DNA of 64,000 nucleotides from Staphylococcus saccharolyticus (GCF_900458815.1 NZ_UHDZ01000001.1:310001-374000), one strand, 5' to 3'. Shown: positions 27,998-37,619, numbered from the stretch's first letter. Made by a program: numbers and translations. Notes: a model not told the origin generated them from the sequence alone.

Positions 27998-28609
27998 GTG
28001 AATATACCATTAATGGTTGATTTAACTAAAAAAAAGATAATCATCGTCGGGGGAGGAAAAATTGCAACTCGCCGTGTTCAAACATTGTTAGATTATACGA
28101 ATAATATTCACGTGATTAGTCCAACTATTACAGAAACAATAGAAAAGTTAGTAAAGACTGGACGTATTTCTTACTCGGAAAAATGTTTTGAGTCTAAAGA
28201 TATTGAAAAAGCAGATTTAGTGATTGCAGCTACAAATCTTGAAATGGTTAATAATCAAGTTAGATTATCAGTGCCAAGCCATGCATTATTTAATCATGCC
28301 GGACGTGCTGAGTTGGGAAATATCACTTTTCCAAATGTTTTTAAAAGAGATAGATTAACAATCAGTGTTTCTACTGGAGGGGTAAGTCCTAAATTAGGGC
28401 AGCGTATTATTAAAAGTTTAGAAGATACTTATACAGAAGATTATGCAGACTATGTTCAGTTTTTATATGAAAGTAGAAAGTACATTAAAGCACTCAAAAT
28501 AGGGCCATCTGATAAACAAGCGTTACTTGAAGACATTTTATCAGACACATATTTAGATGAGAAGAAGCAACATGTATTCATCCGATGGCTTAAATCACAA
28601 GTCAAATGA
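27998..28609 (+). CDS. Precorrin-2 dehydrogenase / siroheme synthase N-terminal type
   Basis: This is an intact 203-residue NAD-dependent enzyme of the CysG N-terminal/Met8/YlnF family, converting precorrin-2 to sirohydrochlorin and possibly inserting iron. Rossmann motif IIVGGGKIATRR is near residue 12, with DLVIAATN near 73. The usual NITFPN and ISVSTGGVSPKLGQRI blocks are also present. GTG 27998 has AGGAGG upstream. In Bacillus such genes sit in the sulfate operon, as here. Siroheme may also serve nitrite reductase elsewhere in the genome, which could explain why this gene is spared while its neighbours decayed. Confidence 0.86.
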   Translation: MNIPLMVDLTKKKIIIVGGGKIATRRVQTLLDYTNNIHVISPTITETIEKLVKTGRISYSEKCFESKDIEKADLVIAATNLEMVNNQVRLSVPSHALFNHAGRAELGNITFPNVFKRDRLTISVSTGGVSPKLGQRIIKSLEDTYTEDYADYVQFLYESRKYIKALKIGPSDKQALLEDILSDTYLDEKKQHVFIRWLKSQVK

Positions 28610-28628
28610 AGAACGGGGCATTTAATAT

Positions 28629-29457
28629 ATGCGCAAAGTGTTAATTTTTGCAATCGCAGGATTCTTAGCTCAACTTGTAGATGGATCTCTAGGAATGGGA
28701 TCTGGCGCTTCATCATCATCTATTTTATTAACTTATGGTATAGCACCAGCAATTGTATCTGCTACGTTTCACTTTTCAGAAATTGCGATTACAGCTGCTT
28801 CAGGTACGTCGCATTGGAAATTTGAAAATGTACATAAATCTACCATGTTAAAGCTTGCTATACTAGGTTCAATTAGTGCTTTTATAGGAGCGGGTGTTTT
28901 AACTTTTATTCATGGTGATTATATCAATTTTTATTCAAACGTGCACATGAGCATCATACACATGTAGGTGATTTAAATAGTTTCAAAGTGATTCCTCAAG
29001 GAGCAATTGCAGGATTTTAGATGCAATCGAAGGTGGTGGTTGGGGACCTGTAAATACACCACTTTTACTTTCAAGTAAAAAGATTCAACCTCGCTATGCT
29101 ATTGGTATAGTATCAGCAAGTGAATTTTTTGTAACATCTTCGGCAGCAATTAGTTTTATTATCTTTTTAGGGTTAACTCAAATCAATTGGTTTGCTGTCA
29201 TAGCGTTAAGTTTATGTGGCATGGTTGCTGCGCCTATATCCGCTTATTTAGTTAAGATTTTACCAATTAATATTTTGGCTATTTGTGTAGGTGGTTTAAT
29301 TATTTTTACAAATAGTAATGCGTTACTGAGTTATTTTGTTCATGATGCAACCATTTCAAATACAATAAGAAGCATTATATTGGTAGCAATTACTGTTTTA
29401 CTCGTTGTTCAGATGATTCGAAACAAGAAATTGTCTTTTTCTTACAAGAAAAACTGA
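28629..29457 (+). pseudogene. TauE/SafE (TSUP) sulfur-compound transporter gene, disrupted
   Basis: The first frame (112 residues) gives FAIAGFLAQLVDGSLGMG, the TSUP glycine signature, and three or four helices before stopping at 28967. The remaining helices are spread over other frames: KRAHEHHTHVGDLNSFK, a second signature DAIGGGGWGPV-like block near 29020, then GMVAAPISAYLVK to 29457. A deletion and shift lie near 28935. A T lost from GGATTTTAGATG near 29010 gives another shift. TSUP proteins beside cys genes are thought to move sulfate or sulfite. The gene lies 19 bases after the precorrin-2 dehydrogenase gene. Confidence 0.8.
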
Positions 29458-29499
29458 GTAAACAAATATAATTAATTGGATAAAGGAGCTTTTGAGATA

Positions 29500-30659
29500 A
29501 TGTCTAATAATGAAGAAGTAATCAACTATACAATTCAACCACATGGAGGCGAACTAATTAATCGCGTTATTGATGGCGAACAAAGAGAACGATTGATTGA
29601 AGAGGCGGCTGCGTACAAATCAATTACTTTAAATCCGTGGGAGATTTTTGATTTAGAACTTTATCGGTATTGGTGGATTCAGTCCTTTAACTGGATTTTT
29701 GAGTGAAGCATATTACACTAAAGTGGTCGAAGAAGCCCATTTAGAAAACGGATTAGTATGGAGTATTCCAATCACTTTACCTGTAACTGAAGATGAGGCA
29801 GATCAACTTAACATTGGTGATAACGTTGCTTTATATGGTGAAGATGGTAAGTTGTACGGAACGCTTAAATTAGAAGAAAAATATACCTATGATAAAGAAA
29901 AAGAAGCAAGATTAGTCTATGGAATAACTGAAGATGAGCACCCAGGTGTCAAGAAAGTTTATGAAAAAGGGAATATTTATTTAGCTGGACCTATCCAATT
30001 ACTAAACCGTCGACACATGATGAATTCTCGGAATATCATTTAAATCCTTTAGAGACAAGACAGTTATTCCATGATTTAGGATGGAAGACAGTCGTAGGAT
30101 TCCAAACTCGAAATCCTGTTCATCGTGCACATGCATACATTCAAAAATCAGCACTAGAAATCGTAGACGGTTTATTGTTAAATCCTCTTGTAGGTGAGAC
30201 TAAATCAGATGATATACCTGCTGATGTTCGTATGAAAAGTTATGAAGTAATACTTAAACATTATTATCCAAAAGAGCGAGCACGATTAGTTATTTATCCG
30301 GCAGCTATGCGCTATGCTGGACCACGTGAAGCCATTTTACATGCAACAGTTTGTAAAAATTATGGTTGTACACACTTTATAGTTTGACGTGATCACGTTG
30401 GTGTAGGCGATTACTATGGCACATATGAAACTCAAGAATTGATATCTCAATTTGAAGATGAATTAGAAATTCAAATTTTATTGTGAGGCATGTGGTAATA
30501 TGGCAACAGCTAAAACATGTCCGCATGATGCGTCTCAACACTTACATTTAAGTGGTACAAAAGTGAGAGAAAAGTTGCGTAATTGTGAATTCATTACCAA
30601 CGAAATTTTCTAGACTAGAAGTTGCTGAAGTTCTTATCAAAGGATTACGAGGTAAATAA
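29500..30659 (+). pseudogene. sat: sat, sulfate adenylyltransferase, heavily disrupted
   Basis: Sat makes APS from sulfate and ATP. The coding sequence begins [17 protein letters not shown] at 29500. Shifts occur near 29660 (extra T before the GIGGFS block), 30012 (missing base after LLNR), 30480 and 30590. TGA at 30385 interrupts HFIV-RDH, where a Gly codon is expected. A short deletion near 30480 removes the residues between QIL and YCEACGN. Recognisable blocks include [26 protein letters not shown] and [12 protein letters not shown]. Five or more independent lesions show this gene has been non-functional for some time. The gene ends 16 bases before cysC. Confidence 0.87.
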
Positions 30660-30674
30660 GAGAGGAGTGTAAAT

Positions 30675-31274
30675 ATGAGTAAATCTAATAATATTACTTG
30701 GCATGACTCTGAAATAACAAAGGAAGAACGACAACAACAAAACGGTCATAAGAGTGCAGTGATTTGGTTTACAGGATTATCGGTTTCCGGTAAATCGACG
30801 GTTTCCGTTGCGTTAGAGAAAGTACTATTTAATCTAGGTAAGTAAACATACCGTTTAGATGGCGACAATATACGTCACGAGTTAAATAAGAATCTTGGTT
30901 TTAGTCCTGAAGATCGTTCGGAAAATATTCGACGTATTGGAGAAGTAGCTAAACTGATGGTCGATGCAGGCGCGTTGACTATTACTGCTTTCATTTCTCC
31001 CTATAAAGAAGATCGTGATAATGTTAGAGTACTTTTTAAAGAAGATGAATTTATAGAAGTCTACACGAAGTGTAGTGTTGAAGAATGTGAGAAAAGAGAC
31101 CCTAAAGGTTTATATAAAAAGGCAAGAGCAGGAGAGATACCTGAATTTACAGGTATTAGTGCACCATATGAAGCGCCTGAACATCCTGAAATTGTTATAG
31201 GTACTGAAAATCAGACCATTGATCAGTCAGTTGAACAAATTATTCAATATCTTAAAAGTCATCAATATCTCTAG
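30675..31274 (+). pseudogene. cysC: cysC, adenylylsulfate kinase, single nonsense codon
   Basis: APS kinase phosphorylates APS to PAPS. From ATG 30675 (AGAGGAG upstream) one frame runs to 31274 with a full-length protein of 199 codons, interrupted only by TAA at 30843-30845 after NLGK. Gln (CAA) is the probable ancestor, so one C-to-T change suffices. P-loop is GLSVSGKST near residue 38 (the second Gly of the usual GLSGSGKST is Val). Other blocks are [31 protein letters not shown] and the C-terminal [13 protein letters not shown]. This is the least damaged gene of the set, suggesting recent loss. Confidence 0.88.
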
Positions 31275-31290
31275 TATTTAATGTAGAACG

Positions 31291-31321
31291 TGTGTAGCTT
31301 TTGAAGTTGCACACTTTTTTT
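31291..31321 (+). terminator. Terminator of the sulfate operon
   Basis: TGTGTAGCT (31291-31299) pairs with AGTTGCACA (31305-31313) including two G-U pairs and is followed by seven T after one C. Confidence 0.75.
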
Positions 31322-31638
31322 GCGTTATACATTTATTTTTTTCTTATAAATTGTCAGATAAATTACAATCTATGAAATAGCTATATTGAATATCACACTT
31401 TAAAAATTATCATCACAGTATTTTAGTTAATGTCATAAATTCAGTTGTTTTTTACAAGCTACGTCACATTATTATGATTCATTTACAAAGTATTAACATT
31501 CCCCAAAAAAGGTTGTGTATCTGTTAGAGTGAGTCTTGTCGTTAATTAACGAGAAAAAACTAAAGTAAGTTTAAGATTCAATTGAAGGTAGCCACGAGAT
31601 AGTTAAAAGTTTTATTCACTATTAGGAGGATATTAATT
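31322..31638. promoter_or_regulatory. Leader region of the CHAP amidase gene
   Basis: About 315 AT-rich bases lie here. A perfect 14-bp palindrome TCGTTAATTAACGA lies at 31539-31552, about 85 bases before the ATG, in what is probably the 5' UTR or promoter. No convincing WalR direct repeat was found on the coding strand. AGGAGGAT at the 3' end is the ribosome site. Confidence 0.45.
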
Positions 31639-32394
31639 ATGAAAAAGATCGCTACAGCTACAATCGCTACAGCAGGTATCGCAACTTTAGGATTTATGCA
31701 ACATGATGCAGATGCAGCAGAAAATAATAATGGATATAACCCTAACGATCCATATTCTTATAGCTACACTTATACAATCGATCAACAAGGTAATTATCAT
31801 TACCAATGGCAAGGTAACTGGAGTCCAGACCAAGCTCAACAAGGATATAATTATTCATATGGTAACCAAGGGACTCAAAACTATCGTTCATATCACAATT
31901 ACAACACAAACAATAATTATCAAAATCAATTATATACATCAAACAACAACCGCGGTGGCTTAAGTGCAAGTTACTCAACTTCAGACAGAAATGTTAAGGT
32001 TACTACGCAATCTGCACCATCTACAAAAGCTAAAAGTCAATCTTCAGTAGCATTCTCAGGTCAAGCGTCTTCAGGTTCAAACCTATATACTTCAGGTCAA
32101 TGTACATATTATGTATATGACAAAGTTGGCGGTAAAATTGGTTCAACTTGGGGTAATGCAAATAACTGGGCTAACGCAGCTACAAAAGATGGCTACACTG
32201 TAAATAATACACCTAAAAAAGGTGCAGTGATGCAAACTTCACAAGGTGCATTTGGACACGTTGCTTACGTTGAAAGTGTTAGTAGCAATGGTTCAGTTAA
32301 AGTATCTGAAATGAACTATAATGGTGGTCCTGGTGTTGTATCAACACGTACAATTTCAGCAAGCCAAGCTAAATCATATAACTATATCTCATAA
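31639..32394 (+). CDS. Secreted CHAP-domain amidase, SsaA family
   Basis: This 251-residue exported protein has a signal peptide (about 1-27, ending ADA before AENN). A low-complexity Tyr/Asn/Gln-rich linker (about 28-115) follows, then a C-terminal CHAP domain. Catalytic residues are C155 in [11 protein letters not shown] and H207 in AFGHVAYVE, and the domain ends MNYNGGPG with SYNYIS. The family hydrolyses amide bonds in peptidoglycan during wall turnover and is often under WalKR control. The linker is typical of staphylococcal secretory antigen SsaA-like proteins, of which genomes carry several copies, so I leave the exact paralog unnamed. The gene is intact, with its own terminator. Confidence 0.88.
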   Translation: MKKIATATIATAGIATLGFMQHDADAAENNNGYNPNDPYSYSYTYTIDQQGNYHYQWQGNWSPDQAQQGYNYSYGNQGTQNYRSYHNYNTNNNYQNQLYTSNNNRGGLSASYSTSDRNVKVTTQSAPSTKAKSQSSVAFSGQASSGSNLYTSGQCTYYVYDKVGGKIGSTWGNANNWANAATKDGYTVNNTPKKGAVMQTSQGAFGHVAYVESVSSNGSVKVSEMNYNGGPGVVSTRTISASQAKSYNYIS

Positions 32395-32411
32395 TTAGAT
32401 GAGTATGTTAT

Positions 32412-32444
32412 GTCACGAATCGGTATATGTTCGTGACTTTTTTT
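32412..32444 (+). terminator. Terminator of the CHAP amidase gene
   Basis: The stem GTCACGAA (32412-32419) / TTCGTGAC (32430-32437) is perfect, followed by seven T. Confidence 0.88.
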
Positions 32445-32592
32445 ATCTTTTTATAGACTTGCTAACTACATAAAATAAGATAGTTATTAGCTATACTGTG
32501 ATTGAAATGCTATAGAAAAGGGAACATACATACTAAGAGAGAAAAGTATTAATGAACTCTTAACAGAGTGACTTAAAGGATGGTGACAAATA

Positions 32593-32898
32593 ATGGCATT
32601 TAATATTTGGATGTGGATTTTGCTCGCATTAATTATCATCGTAACCATTGCAGTTATACTCATATTAACCGTAGGATCTGTTTTAGAAGAGCGGTCTTAC
32701 GATCATCGTTCTGAAACTGAAAAACGGCAAAATACAGAAAAAAATCTTGAAATGGCAAACGATCACACAGATGAAGATGATGAAGTTGATTCTATCGTTA
32801 ATAATCAACCTAAAGAAATGAAGTCCCATATTAAGAAAAAGAACTTACAAGATGCTCATAGCCATGATTATCATGTCACTCATGATGATTCTAAGTAA
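32593..32898 (+). CDS. Small membrane protein with acidic/His-rich tail, 101 residues
   Basis: An N-terminal helix (about residues 7-30, WMWILLALIIIVTIAVI) anchors a hydrophilic tail rich in Asp, Glu, His and Lys (NDHTDEDDEVDS, DAHSHDYHVTHDD). AAAGGATGG precedes ATG 32593. It is followed by a terminator and so is monocistronic. I recognise no family; the His/Asp-rich end could bind metal, but this is only suggested by composition. Confidence 0.65.
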   Translation: MAFNIWMWILLALIIIVTIAVILILTVGSVLEERSYDHRSETEKRQNTEKNLEMANDHTDEDDEVDSIVNNQPKEMKSHIKKKNLQDAHSHDYHVTHDDSK

Positions 32899-32927
32899 CA
32901 TATTTAAATTAATAATAGACAACCTTT

Positions 32928-32963
32928 AACCCTTAATGTTTGAAAAGACAGTTAAGGGTTTTT
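32928..32963 (+). terminator. Terminator after the small membrane protein gene
   Basis: AACCCTTAA (32928-32936) and TTAAGGGTT (32952-32960) form a perfect 9-bp stem running into TTTTT. Confidence 0.8.
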
Positions 32964-33058
32964 ATATTGTTTACAACAATATGCATAAAATACATAGAGT
33001 TCACTAAACGTTAAAAATCTTTATGACATTTTAGTTAACGACATGCTTATTCATTGTA

Positions 33059-33106
33059 ATACTATATATAGTGTTTTATTTTAAAATTAGATACTATATA
33101 TAGCGA
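33059..33106 (+). promoter_or_regulatory. Tandem NrdR boxes before nrdDG
   Basis: Two near-identical 16-base sites, ATACTATATATAGTGT (33059-33074) and ATACTATATATAGCGA (33091-33106), start 32 bases apart, about three helical turns. This is the known architecture of NrdR operators, which repress ribonucleotide reductase genes when dATP is abundant. The second box abuts the ribosome site of nrdD. Confidence 0.85.
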
Positions 33107-33117
33107 AGGGTGATGAA

Positions 33118-34968
33118 ATGACTACTTTAGAAACATCGATAACACGATTAATAACGAAAGATCCAACGATATTAAACGAAAACGCAAATAAAGATAGTAA
33201 TACATTTTCAACAATGAGAGATTTAACTGCAGGTACGGTATCTAGATCATATGCACTTGAACATTTACTTCCTAAGAATGTTGCGCAAGCACATCAATCT
33301 GGAGATATTCATTTTCATGATTTAGATTATCATCCATTTCAGCCATTGACGAATTGTTGTTTAATAGATGCTAAAGATATGTTAGAACAAGGATTTGAAA
33401 TTGGAAATGCTCATGTAACAACTCCAAAATCAATTCAAACAGCGTCAGCTCAACTTGTACAAATTATTGCTAATGTTTCTAGTAGCCAGTACGGTGGATG
33501 TACTGTAGACCGCGTAGATGAATTGCTTAGTACATATGCAAAAATTAACGAACAACATCATAGAGAAATGGCCAAAGCATTCGTTCAAACTGACAAACTT
33601 GAAGAATACGTTGATACACAAGTGACAAAAGATATTGGTGATGCCATTGAGAGTTTAGAGTACGAAATTAATACACTTTATACATCAAATGGGCAGACAC
33701 CATTCGTTACATTAGGATTAGGGCTTGGTACAGATAAATTGAGTCGTAAAATCCAACAAGCTATTTTACATACAAGAATTAAAGGTCTAGGTAAAGAACG
33801 TATGACTGCGATTTTCCCTAAACTTGTTTTTTCAATAAAAAAAGGGGTTAACTTTAGTCCGGAAGATCCTAATTATGATATTAAGCAACTTGCATTAGAA
33901 TGTTCAACTAAACGTATGTATCCAGATATTTTAAATTATAATAAGCTTGTTGAACTTTTAGGTGATTTTAAAGCGCCGATGGGTTGTCGTTCGTTTTTAC
34001 CTAGTTGGATGAATAATGATGGAGAATTTGAAAATAATGGTCGTTGTAATCTTGGCGTTGTAACTTTGAATGTACCGAGAATTGCTATTGAATCAAATGG
34101 AGACATGGAACAATTCTGGAATATTTTTGAACAACGAATGGAATTAATGCACGACGCTTTAGTTTATCGTATAGAAAGACTTTGTGATGCTATTCCAGAT
34201 AATGCGCCAATTCTTTATAAAAGTGGGGCATTTAAAAATAAACTTGATTCAGAAGATAAGGTGGAATCTTTATTTACAAATCAACGTGCTACGATTTCAA
34301 TGGGGTATATAGGATTGTATGAAGCAGCAACAATGTTTTATGGTCCAGATTGGGAACAAAATCCAGAAGCTAAAACATTCACATTAGATATTTTAAGAGA
34401 AATGAAACAGTATCAAGTCGCATGGACCAAACAATATGATATTTGGTTTAGTATATACAGTACTCCGAGTGAATCATTGACGGATAGATTTTGTCGTTTG
34501 GATAAAGAACGTTTTGGTGCTATCCCAGATATTACAGATAAAGGCTACTACCAAAGTTCATTCCACTATGATGTACGCAAGGATGTAACGCCATTCGAGA
34601 AATTAGACTTTGAAAAGGATTATCCATATTATGCAAGTGGCGGATTCATACATTATTGTGAATATCCAAAGTTAAATCACAATTTAAAAGCCTTAGAAGC
34701 GGTTTGGGATTATTCTTACGATAAGGTTGGCTATCTAGGTACAAATATTCCTATTGACCATTGTTATCGTTGTGATTACGATGGTGACTTTGAAACAACT
34801 GCTAATGGATATAGATGTCCACATTGTGGCAATGCAGATCCTAAAACAGTTGATGTCGTTAAACGTACGTGTGGCTATCTAGGCAATCCAGTTCAAAGAC
34901 CTGTAATAGAAGGTCGTCAAAAAGAAATTTGTGCCAGAGTAAAACATATGAAGGAACCTCGTTCATGA
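33118..34968 (+). CDS. nrdD: Anaerobic ribonucleoside-triphosphate reductase
   Basis: This 616-residue class III reductase makes dNTPs from NTPs without oxygen through a glycyl radical. The radical glycine is about G586 in KRTCGYLGNPVQRP. The zinc site is formed by CYRCDYDGDF and CPHCGN just upstream. The substrate-site region DIHFHDLDYHPFQPLTNC lies near residue 64. It is somewhat shorter than Gram-negative NrdD because it lacks much of the ATP-cone (the first 45 residues are short). It overlaps nrdG by ATGA, so the activase is translationally coupled. Expression is under the two NrdR boxes and probably rises without oxygen. The gene is intact. Confidence 0.93.
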   Translation: MTTLETSITRLITKDPTILNENANKDSNTFSTMRDLTAGTVSRSYALEHLLPKNVAQAHQSGDIHFHDLDYHPFQPLTNCCLIDAKDMLEQGFEIGNAHVTTPKSIQTASAQLVQIIANVSSSQYGGCTVDRVDELLSTYAKINEQHHREMAKAFVQTDKLEEYVDTQVTKDIGDAIESLEYEINTLYTSNGQTPFVTLGLGLGTDKLSRKIQQAILHTRIKGLGKERMTAIFPKLVFSIKKGVNFSPEDPNYDIKQLALECSTKRMYPDILNYNKLVELLGDFKAPMGCRSFLPSWMNNDGEFENNGRCNLGVVTLNVPRIAIESNGDMEQFWNIFEQRMELMHDALVYRIERLCDAIPDNAPILYKSGAFKNKLDSEDKVESLFTNQRATISMGYIGLYEAATMFYGPDWEQNPEAKTFTLDILREMKQYQVAWTKQYDIWFSIYSTPSESLTDRFCRLDKERFGAIPDITDKGYYQSSFHYDVRKDVTPFEKLDFEKDYPYYASGGFIHYCEYPKLNHNLKALEAVWDYSYDKVGYLGTNIPIDHCYRCDYDGDFETTANGYRCPHCGNADPKTVDVVKRTCGYLGNPVQRPVIEGRQKEICARVKHMKEPRS

Positions 34969-35498
34969 GTATTTTAGAAATTAAGAAGGGGCAAAACCAT
35001 ATCGCTAAAATTGAAAGTCAAAGTTTTGTTGATGGCGAAGGGGTACGATGTAGCGTGTATGTTTCAGGCTGTCCTTTTCAGTGTGAAAAATGTTATAACG
35101 TCAAAGCACAAAACTTTAAATATGGAGCGTCGTTTCAAGAGGAAATGATTAAAGAAATCTTAGGTAATTGTGCACCTTCATATATCGCTGGTTTAAGTAT
35201 TTTAGGCGGAGAACCATTTTGTAATTTAACCATTACTCTTAAATTAGCGCATACGTTTAGACAGCGTTTTGGACATAGTAAGACGCTTTGGATATGGACA
35301 GGATTTTTATATGAATATTTAAAAAATCAAACCGATGAACGTAAGGAATTATTAAATCTAACTGATGTGTTAGTAGACGGCATGTTTATACATCATTTAT
35401 ATCGTCCTAACCTTCCATATAAAGGATCACTTAACCAACGAGTGATTAATGTAAGGGACTCTTTACAACAAAATCATCTTATCGAATATGTATCCTGA
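34965..35498 (+). CDS. nrdG: Anaerobic ribonucleotide reductase activating protein (radical SAM)
   Basis: This 177-residue activase uses SAM and a 4Fe-4S cluster to generate the glycyl radical on NrdD. The radical SAM motif is CPFQCEKC (CxxxCxxC) near residue 33, followed by YNVKAQNF; GGEPFCN is the SAM-binding GGE motif. ATG 34965 overlaps the nrdD stop. A longer upstream in-frame start exists inside nrdD but is not credible. It is followed by a terminator at 35528. Confidence 0.92.
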   Translation: MSILEIKKGQNHIAKIESQSFVDGEGVRCSVYVSGCPFQCEKCYNVKAQNFKYGASFQEEMIKEILGNCAPSYIAGLSILGGEPFCNLTITLKLAHTFRQRFGHSKTLWIWTGFLYEYLKNQTDERKELLNLTDVLVDGMFIHHLYRPNLPYKGSLNQRVINVRDSLQQNHLIEYVS

Positions 35499-35527
35499 GA
35501 ATAAATAAGAATAGATGTTGCATTTTT

Positions 35528-35566
35528 AACTGTCGACAAGGTTAATCACCTTGTGAGCAGTTTTTT
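35528..35566 (+). terminator. Terminator of nrdDG
   Basis: AACTG plus ACAAGG on the 5' side pair with CCTTGT and CAGTT (ending 35562) with a small bulge, followed by six T. Confidence 0.7.
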
Positions 35567-35849
35567 CGCTATACTGTATGGGGTTAAAAAAGATAGCAAT
35601 CATTATGATATATTAAGCGTAGATGAATCGTTACTTTTAGAAATTAAATAAATCTCCAAGTAGCGAATTTAAAGCCTCACTACTTTTTTAAAAATTATGA
35701 ATGAAATGTATCAATTTGAAGACTGAAAAGTGACAATAGTTAAACATTGTAAAAAGTATAATAAATAATATTCCACGTATATATATACTTTTTACATCTT
35801 TAAGTGATAATGGTAAAAAATTGATTGGTAAAAGTAAGGAGATCCTTTC
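35567..35849. other. Intergenic region with a possible gene remnant
   Basis: One frame near 35590-35651 reads DSNHYDILSVDESLLLEIK and then stops, which looks like the end of a protein, but nothing upstream supports a full gene. A weak AGTAG/CTACT hairpin with T-run follows (35660-35690). The rest probably holds the promoter of the Dcu-type gene. Confidence 0.35.
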
Positions 35850-37148
35850 ATGTTATTGTTTATCATAGAAATCATCATTATGATTCTAACGATATTATTA
35901 GGACTAAGAACAGCTGGAGCACTTGGATGTGGGATTTTCGCCATCGTAGCTCAGCTTATTATGATATTTGTTTTCCAATTACCTCCAGGTTCAGCCCCTG
36001 TTACGGCAGTATTAATCATCCTATCCATCGGCATTGCAGGTGGTACTTTACAAGCCACTGGTGGTATCGATTATTTAGTTTATATCGCATCTCGTGTGAT
36101 TGAACGTTTTCCAAAATCGATTATATTTATTGCACCAATGATTGTGTTTTTATTTGTTTTTGGAATCGGTACAGCTAATATTGCGTTGTCATTGGAACCT
36201 ATTATTGCTAAAACTGCGCAAAAAGCCCGTATTCAACCTAAACGTGCATTAACAGCATCAGTGTTAACAGCTAATTTAGCTTTATTATGTAGTCCCGCTG
36301 CTTCAGCTACAGCTTACATTATTTCAGTACTAGCCGGTTATGAGATTTCAATGGGCAAATATTTAAGTATTGTGTTGCCAACTGCATTGATTAGCATGGT
36401 CATGCTTAGCGTTTTTTGTACATTTGTTGGACGGAAAGAGAAGGTATACGATGAATCTGAGCGATTAGTCCAGATGCCAGAAGTAGAAATTGAAAATGAA
36501 TTTTCTACGAAAGTCAAACTGGGCGTAATGGCATTTATCTTATGTGTATTAGGTATTTTAACTTTTGGAATTTTTCCAAACCTAATGCCTCAATTTAATG
36601 TTGGGAGCAAGGTTGTTAAAGTTGAGATGACAGAAATTGTACAATTCTTTATGTATTTAAGTGCTGCGGTTAATCTATTATTAATCAAAATTAATACATC
36701 GGATATTTTATCATCCAATATTACGCAATCAGCAATGGGGGCTTTATTCGCAGTTCTTGGTCCAGGTTGGTTAGGTGCGACAATTTTTAATGCGCCACAT
36801 AATCTAAAAATATTAAAAACCGATATTGGCCATATTGTAAGTGAAGTTCCGTGGTTAGTCATTATATTAGTTTCTGTTGTAGCGATGATTGTTATTTCAC
36901 AAACTGCCACTGCCTCAATTATGGTTCCTATCGTTATGAGTATTGGTATTCTGCCTATTTATTTTGTAGCGATGGTACAGACTTTGAATGTGAATTTTGT
37001 CATACCCGCTCAACCTACCTTATTATTTGCAGTAGAATTAGACGAAACAGGACGCACTAGACCGACAAGCTTTATTATTCCTGGTTTCTTTGTAATAACA
37101 GTGTCAGTTATTACTGGATTTATTATTAAAACCATTCTAGGTTACTAG
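35850..37148 (+). CDS. Anaerobic C4-dicarboxylate transporter, Dcu family
   Basis: This 432-residue protein has about ten to twelve helices. The Dcu-type block FGIGTANIALSLEPIIAKTA, followed by IQPKRALTASVLTANLALL and CSPAASATAYI, places it with DcuA/DcuB. These exchange fumarate, malate, aspartate and succinate. QPTLLFAVELDETGRTRP near the C-terminus also fits. Some staphylococcal annotations call the gene at this place a citrate transporter. AAGGAG precedes ATG 35850. Position beside nrdDG suggests anaerobic use. The gene is intact, followed by an imperfect terminator near 37177-37247. Confidence 0.78.
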   Translation: MLLFIIEIIIMILTILLGLRTAGALGCGIFAIVAQLIMIFVFQLPPGSAPVTAVLIILSIGIAGGTLQATGGIDYLVYIASRVIERFPKSIIFIAPMIVFLFVFGIGTANIALSLEPIIAKTAQKARIQPKRALTASVLTANLALLCSPAASATAYIISVLAGYEISMGKYLSIVLPTALISMVMLSVFCTFVGRKEKVYDESERLVQMPEVEIENEFSTKVKLGVMAFILCVLGILTFGIFPNLMPQFNVGSKVVKVEMTEIVQFFMYLSAAVNLLLIKINTSDILSSNITQSAMGALFAVLGPGWLGATIFNAPHNLKILKTDIGHIVSEVPWLVIILVSVVAMIVISQTATASIMVPIVMSIGILPIYFVAMVQTLNVNFVIPAQPTLLFAVELDETGRTRPTSFIIPGFFVITVSVITGFIIKTILGY

Positions 37149-37619
37149 CATATTTATAAATTTAATTAAAATCACCATGTGTTTGGTATTGCAGTTGTCA
37201 ACTTTACTTTTAAAGTTATGGCTTGCAACCAAAAACAGGTGGTTTTTTAAAATGAATTTGATATTTCAATTTTAAAAATGAGTGTCTTAAGCTTACAGCA
37301 ATGTTGAAATCTAAAGAGGGTATTATATAACTTTTTGGAAATACATAAATATTCTATATTTATGTATAAAAATCCAATCGCAATTCAATGTAAAGTTCGT
37401 TCATTTTGTTAAATTTTAATTTAACACTATTGTCATGGCAATTTTAGATGTATATCTAATTGTCTTAAATTATATAAATATTCACTTATGACTTCTAAAA
37501 TATTTGTATGGAATTTGCATTATTATTAAAAGTTCGTTATTGTCATTTTTGTGAATCAATAAAAATTGAACGTAATACAACAAAAAGATTCATAAAAAAT
37601 AATATTAGGGGGATCACAT
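37149..37619. other. Intergenic region upstream of cudT
   Basis: It contains a long imperfect hairpin (ACCATGTGTTTGG near 37178 pairing with CCAAAAACAGGTGGT ending 37244) plus T-run that ends the Dcu unit. The CudC-type inverted repeat at 37408-37425 lies about 195 bases before the cudT start, and the rest is AT-rich leader. I see no ORF of substance. Confidence 0.5.
37408..37425. promoter_or_regulatory. Probable CudC/GbsR operator upstream of cudT
   Basis: GTTAAAT-TTTA-ATTTAAC is a perfect inverted repeat. Exactly the same arms with a four-base spacer occur at 40114-40131 before betB. I found no third copy. Sharing between the two choline-regulated units on either side of the GbsR-type gene suggests it is the CudC operator. 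Confidence 0.65.

Noticed and set aside
31351-31367. Possible WalR direct repeat upstream of the CHAP amidase gene (minus strand TGTAAT-N5-TGACAA)
   Set aside because: Second half mismatches the TGTWAH pattern, and orientation is opposite to the gene. Too weak to list.
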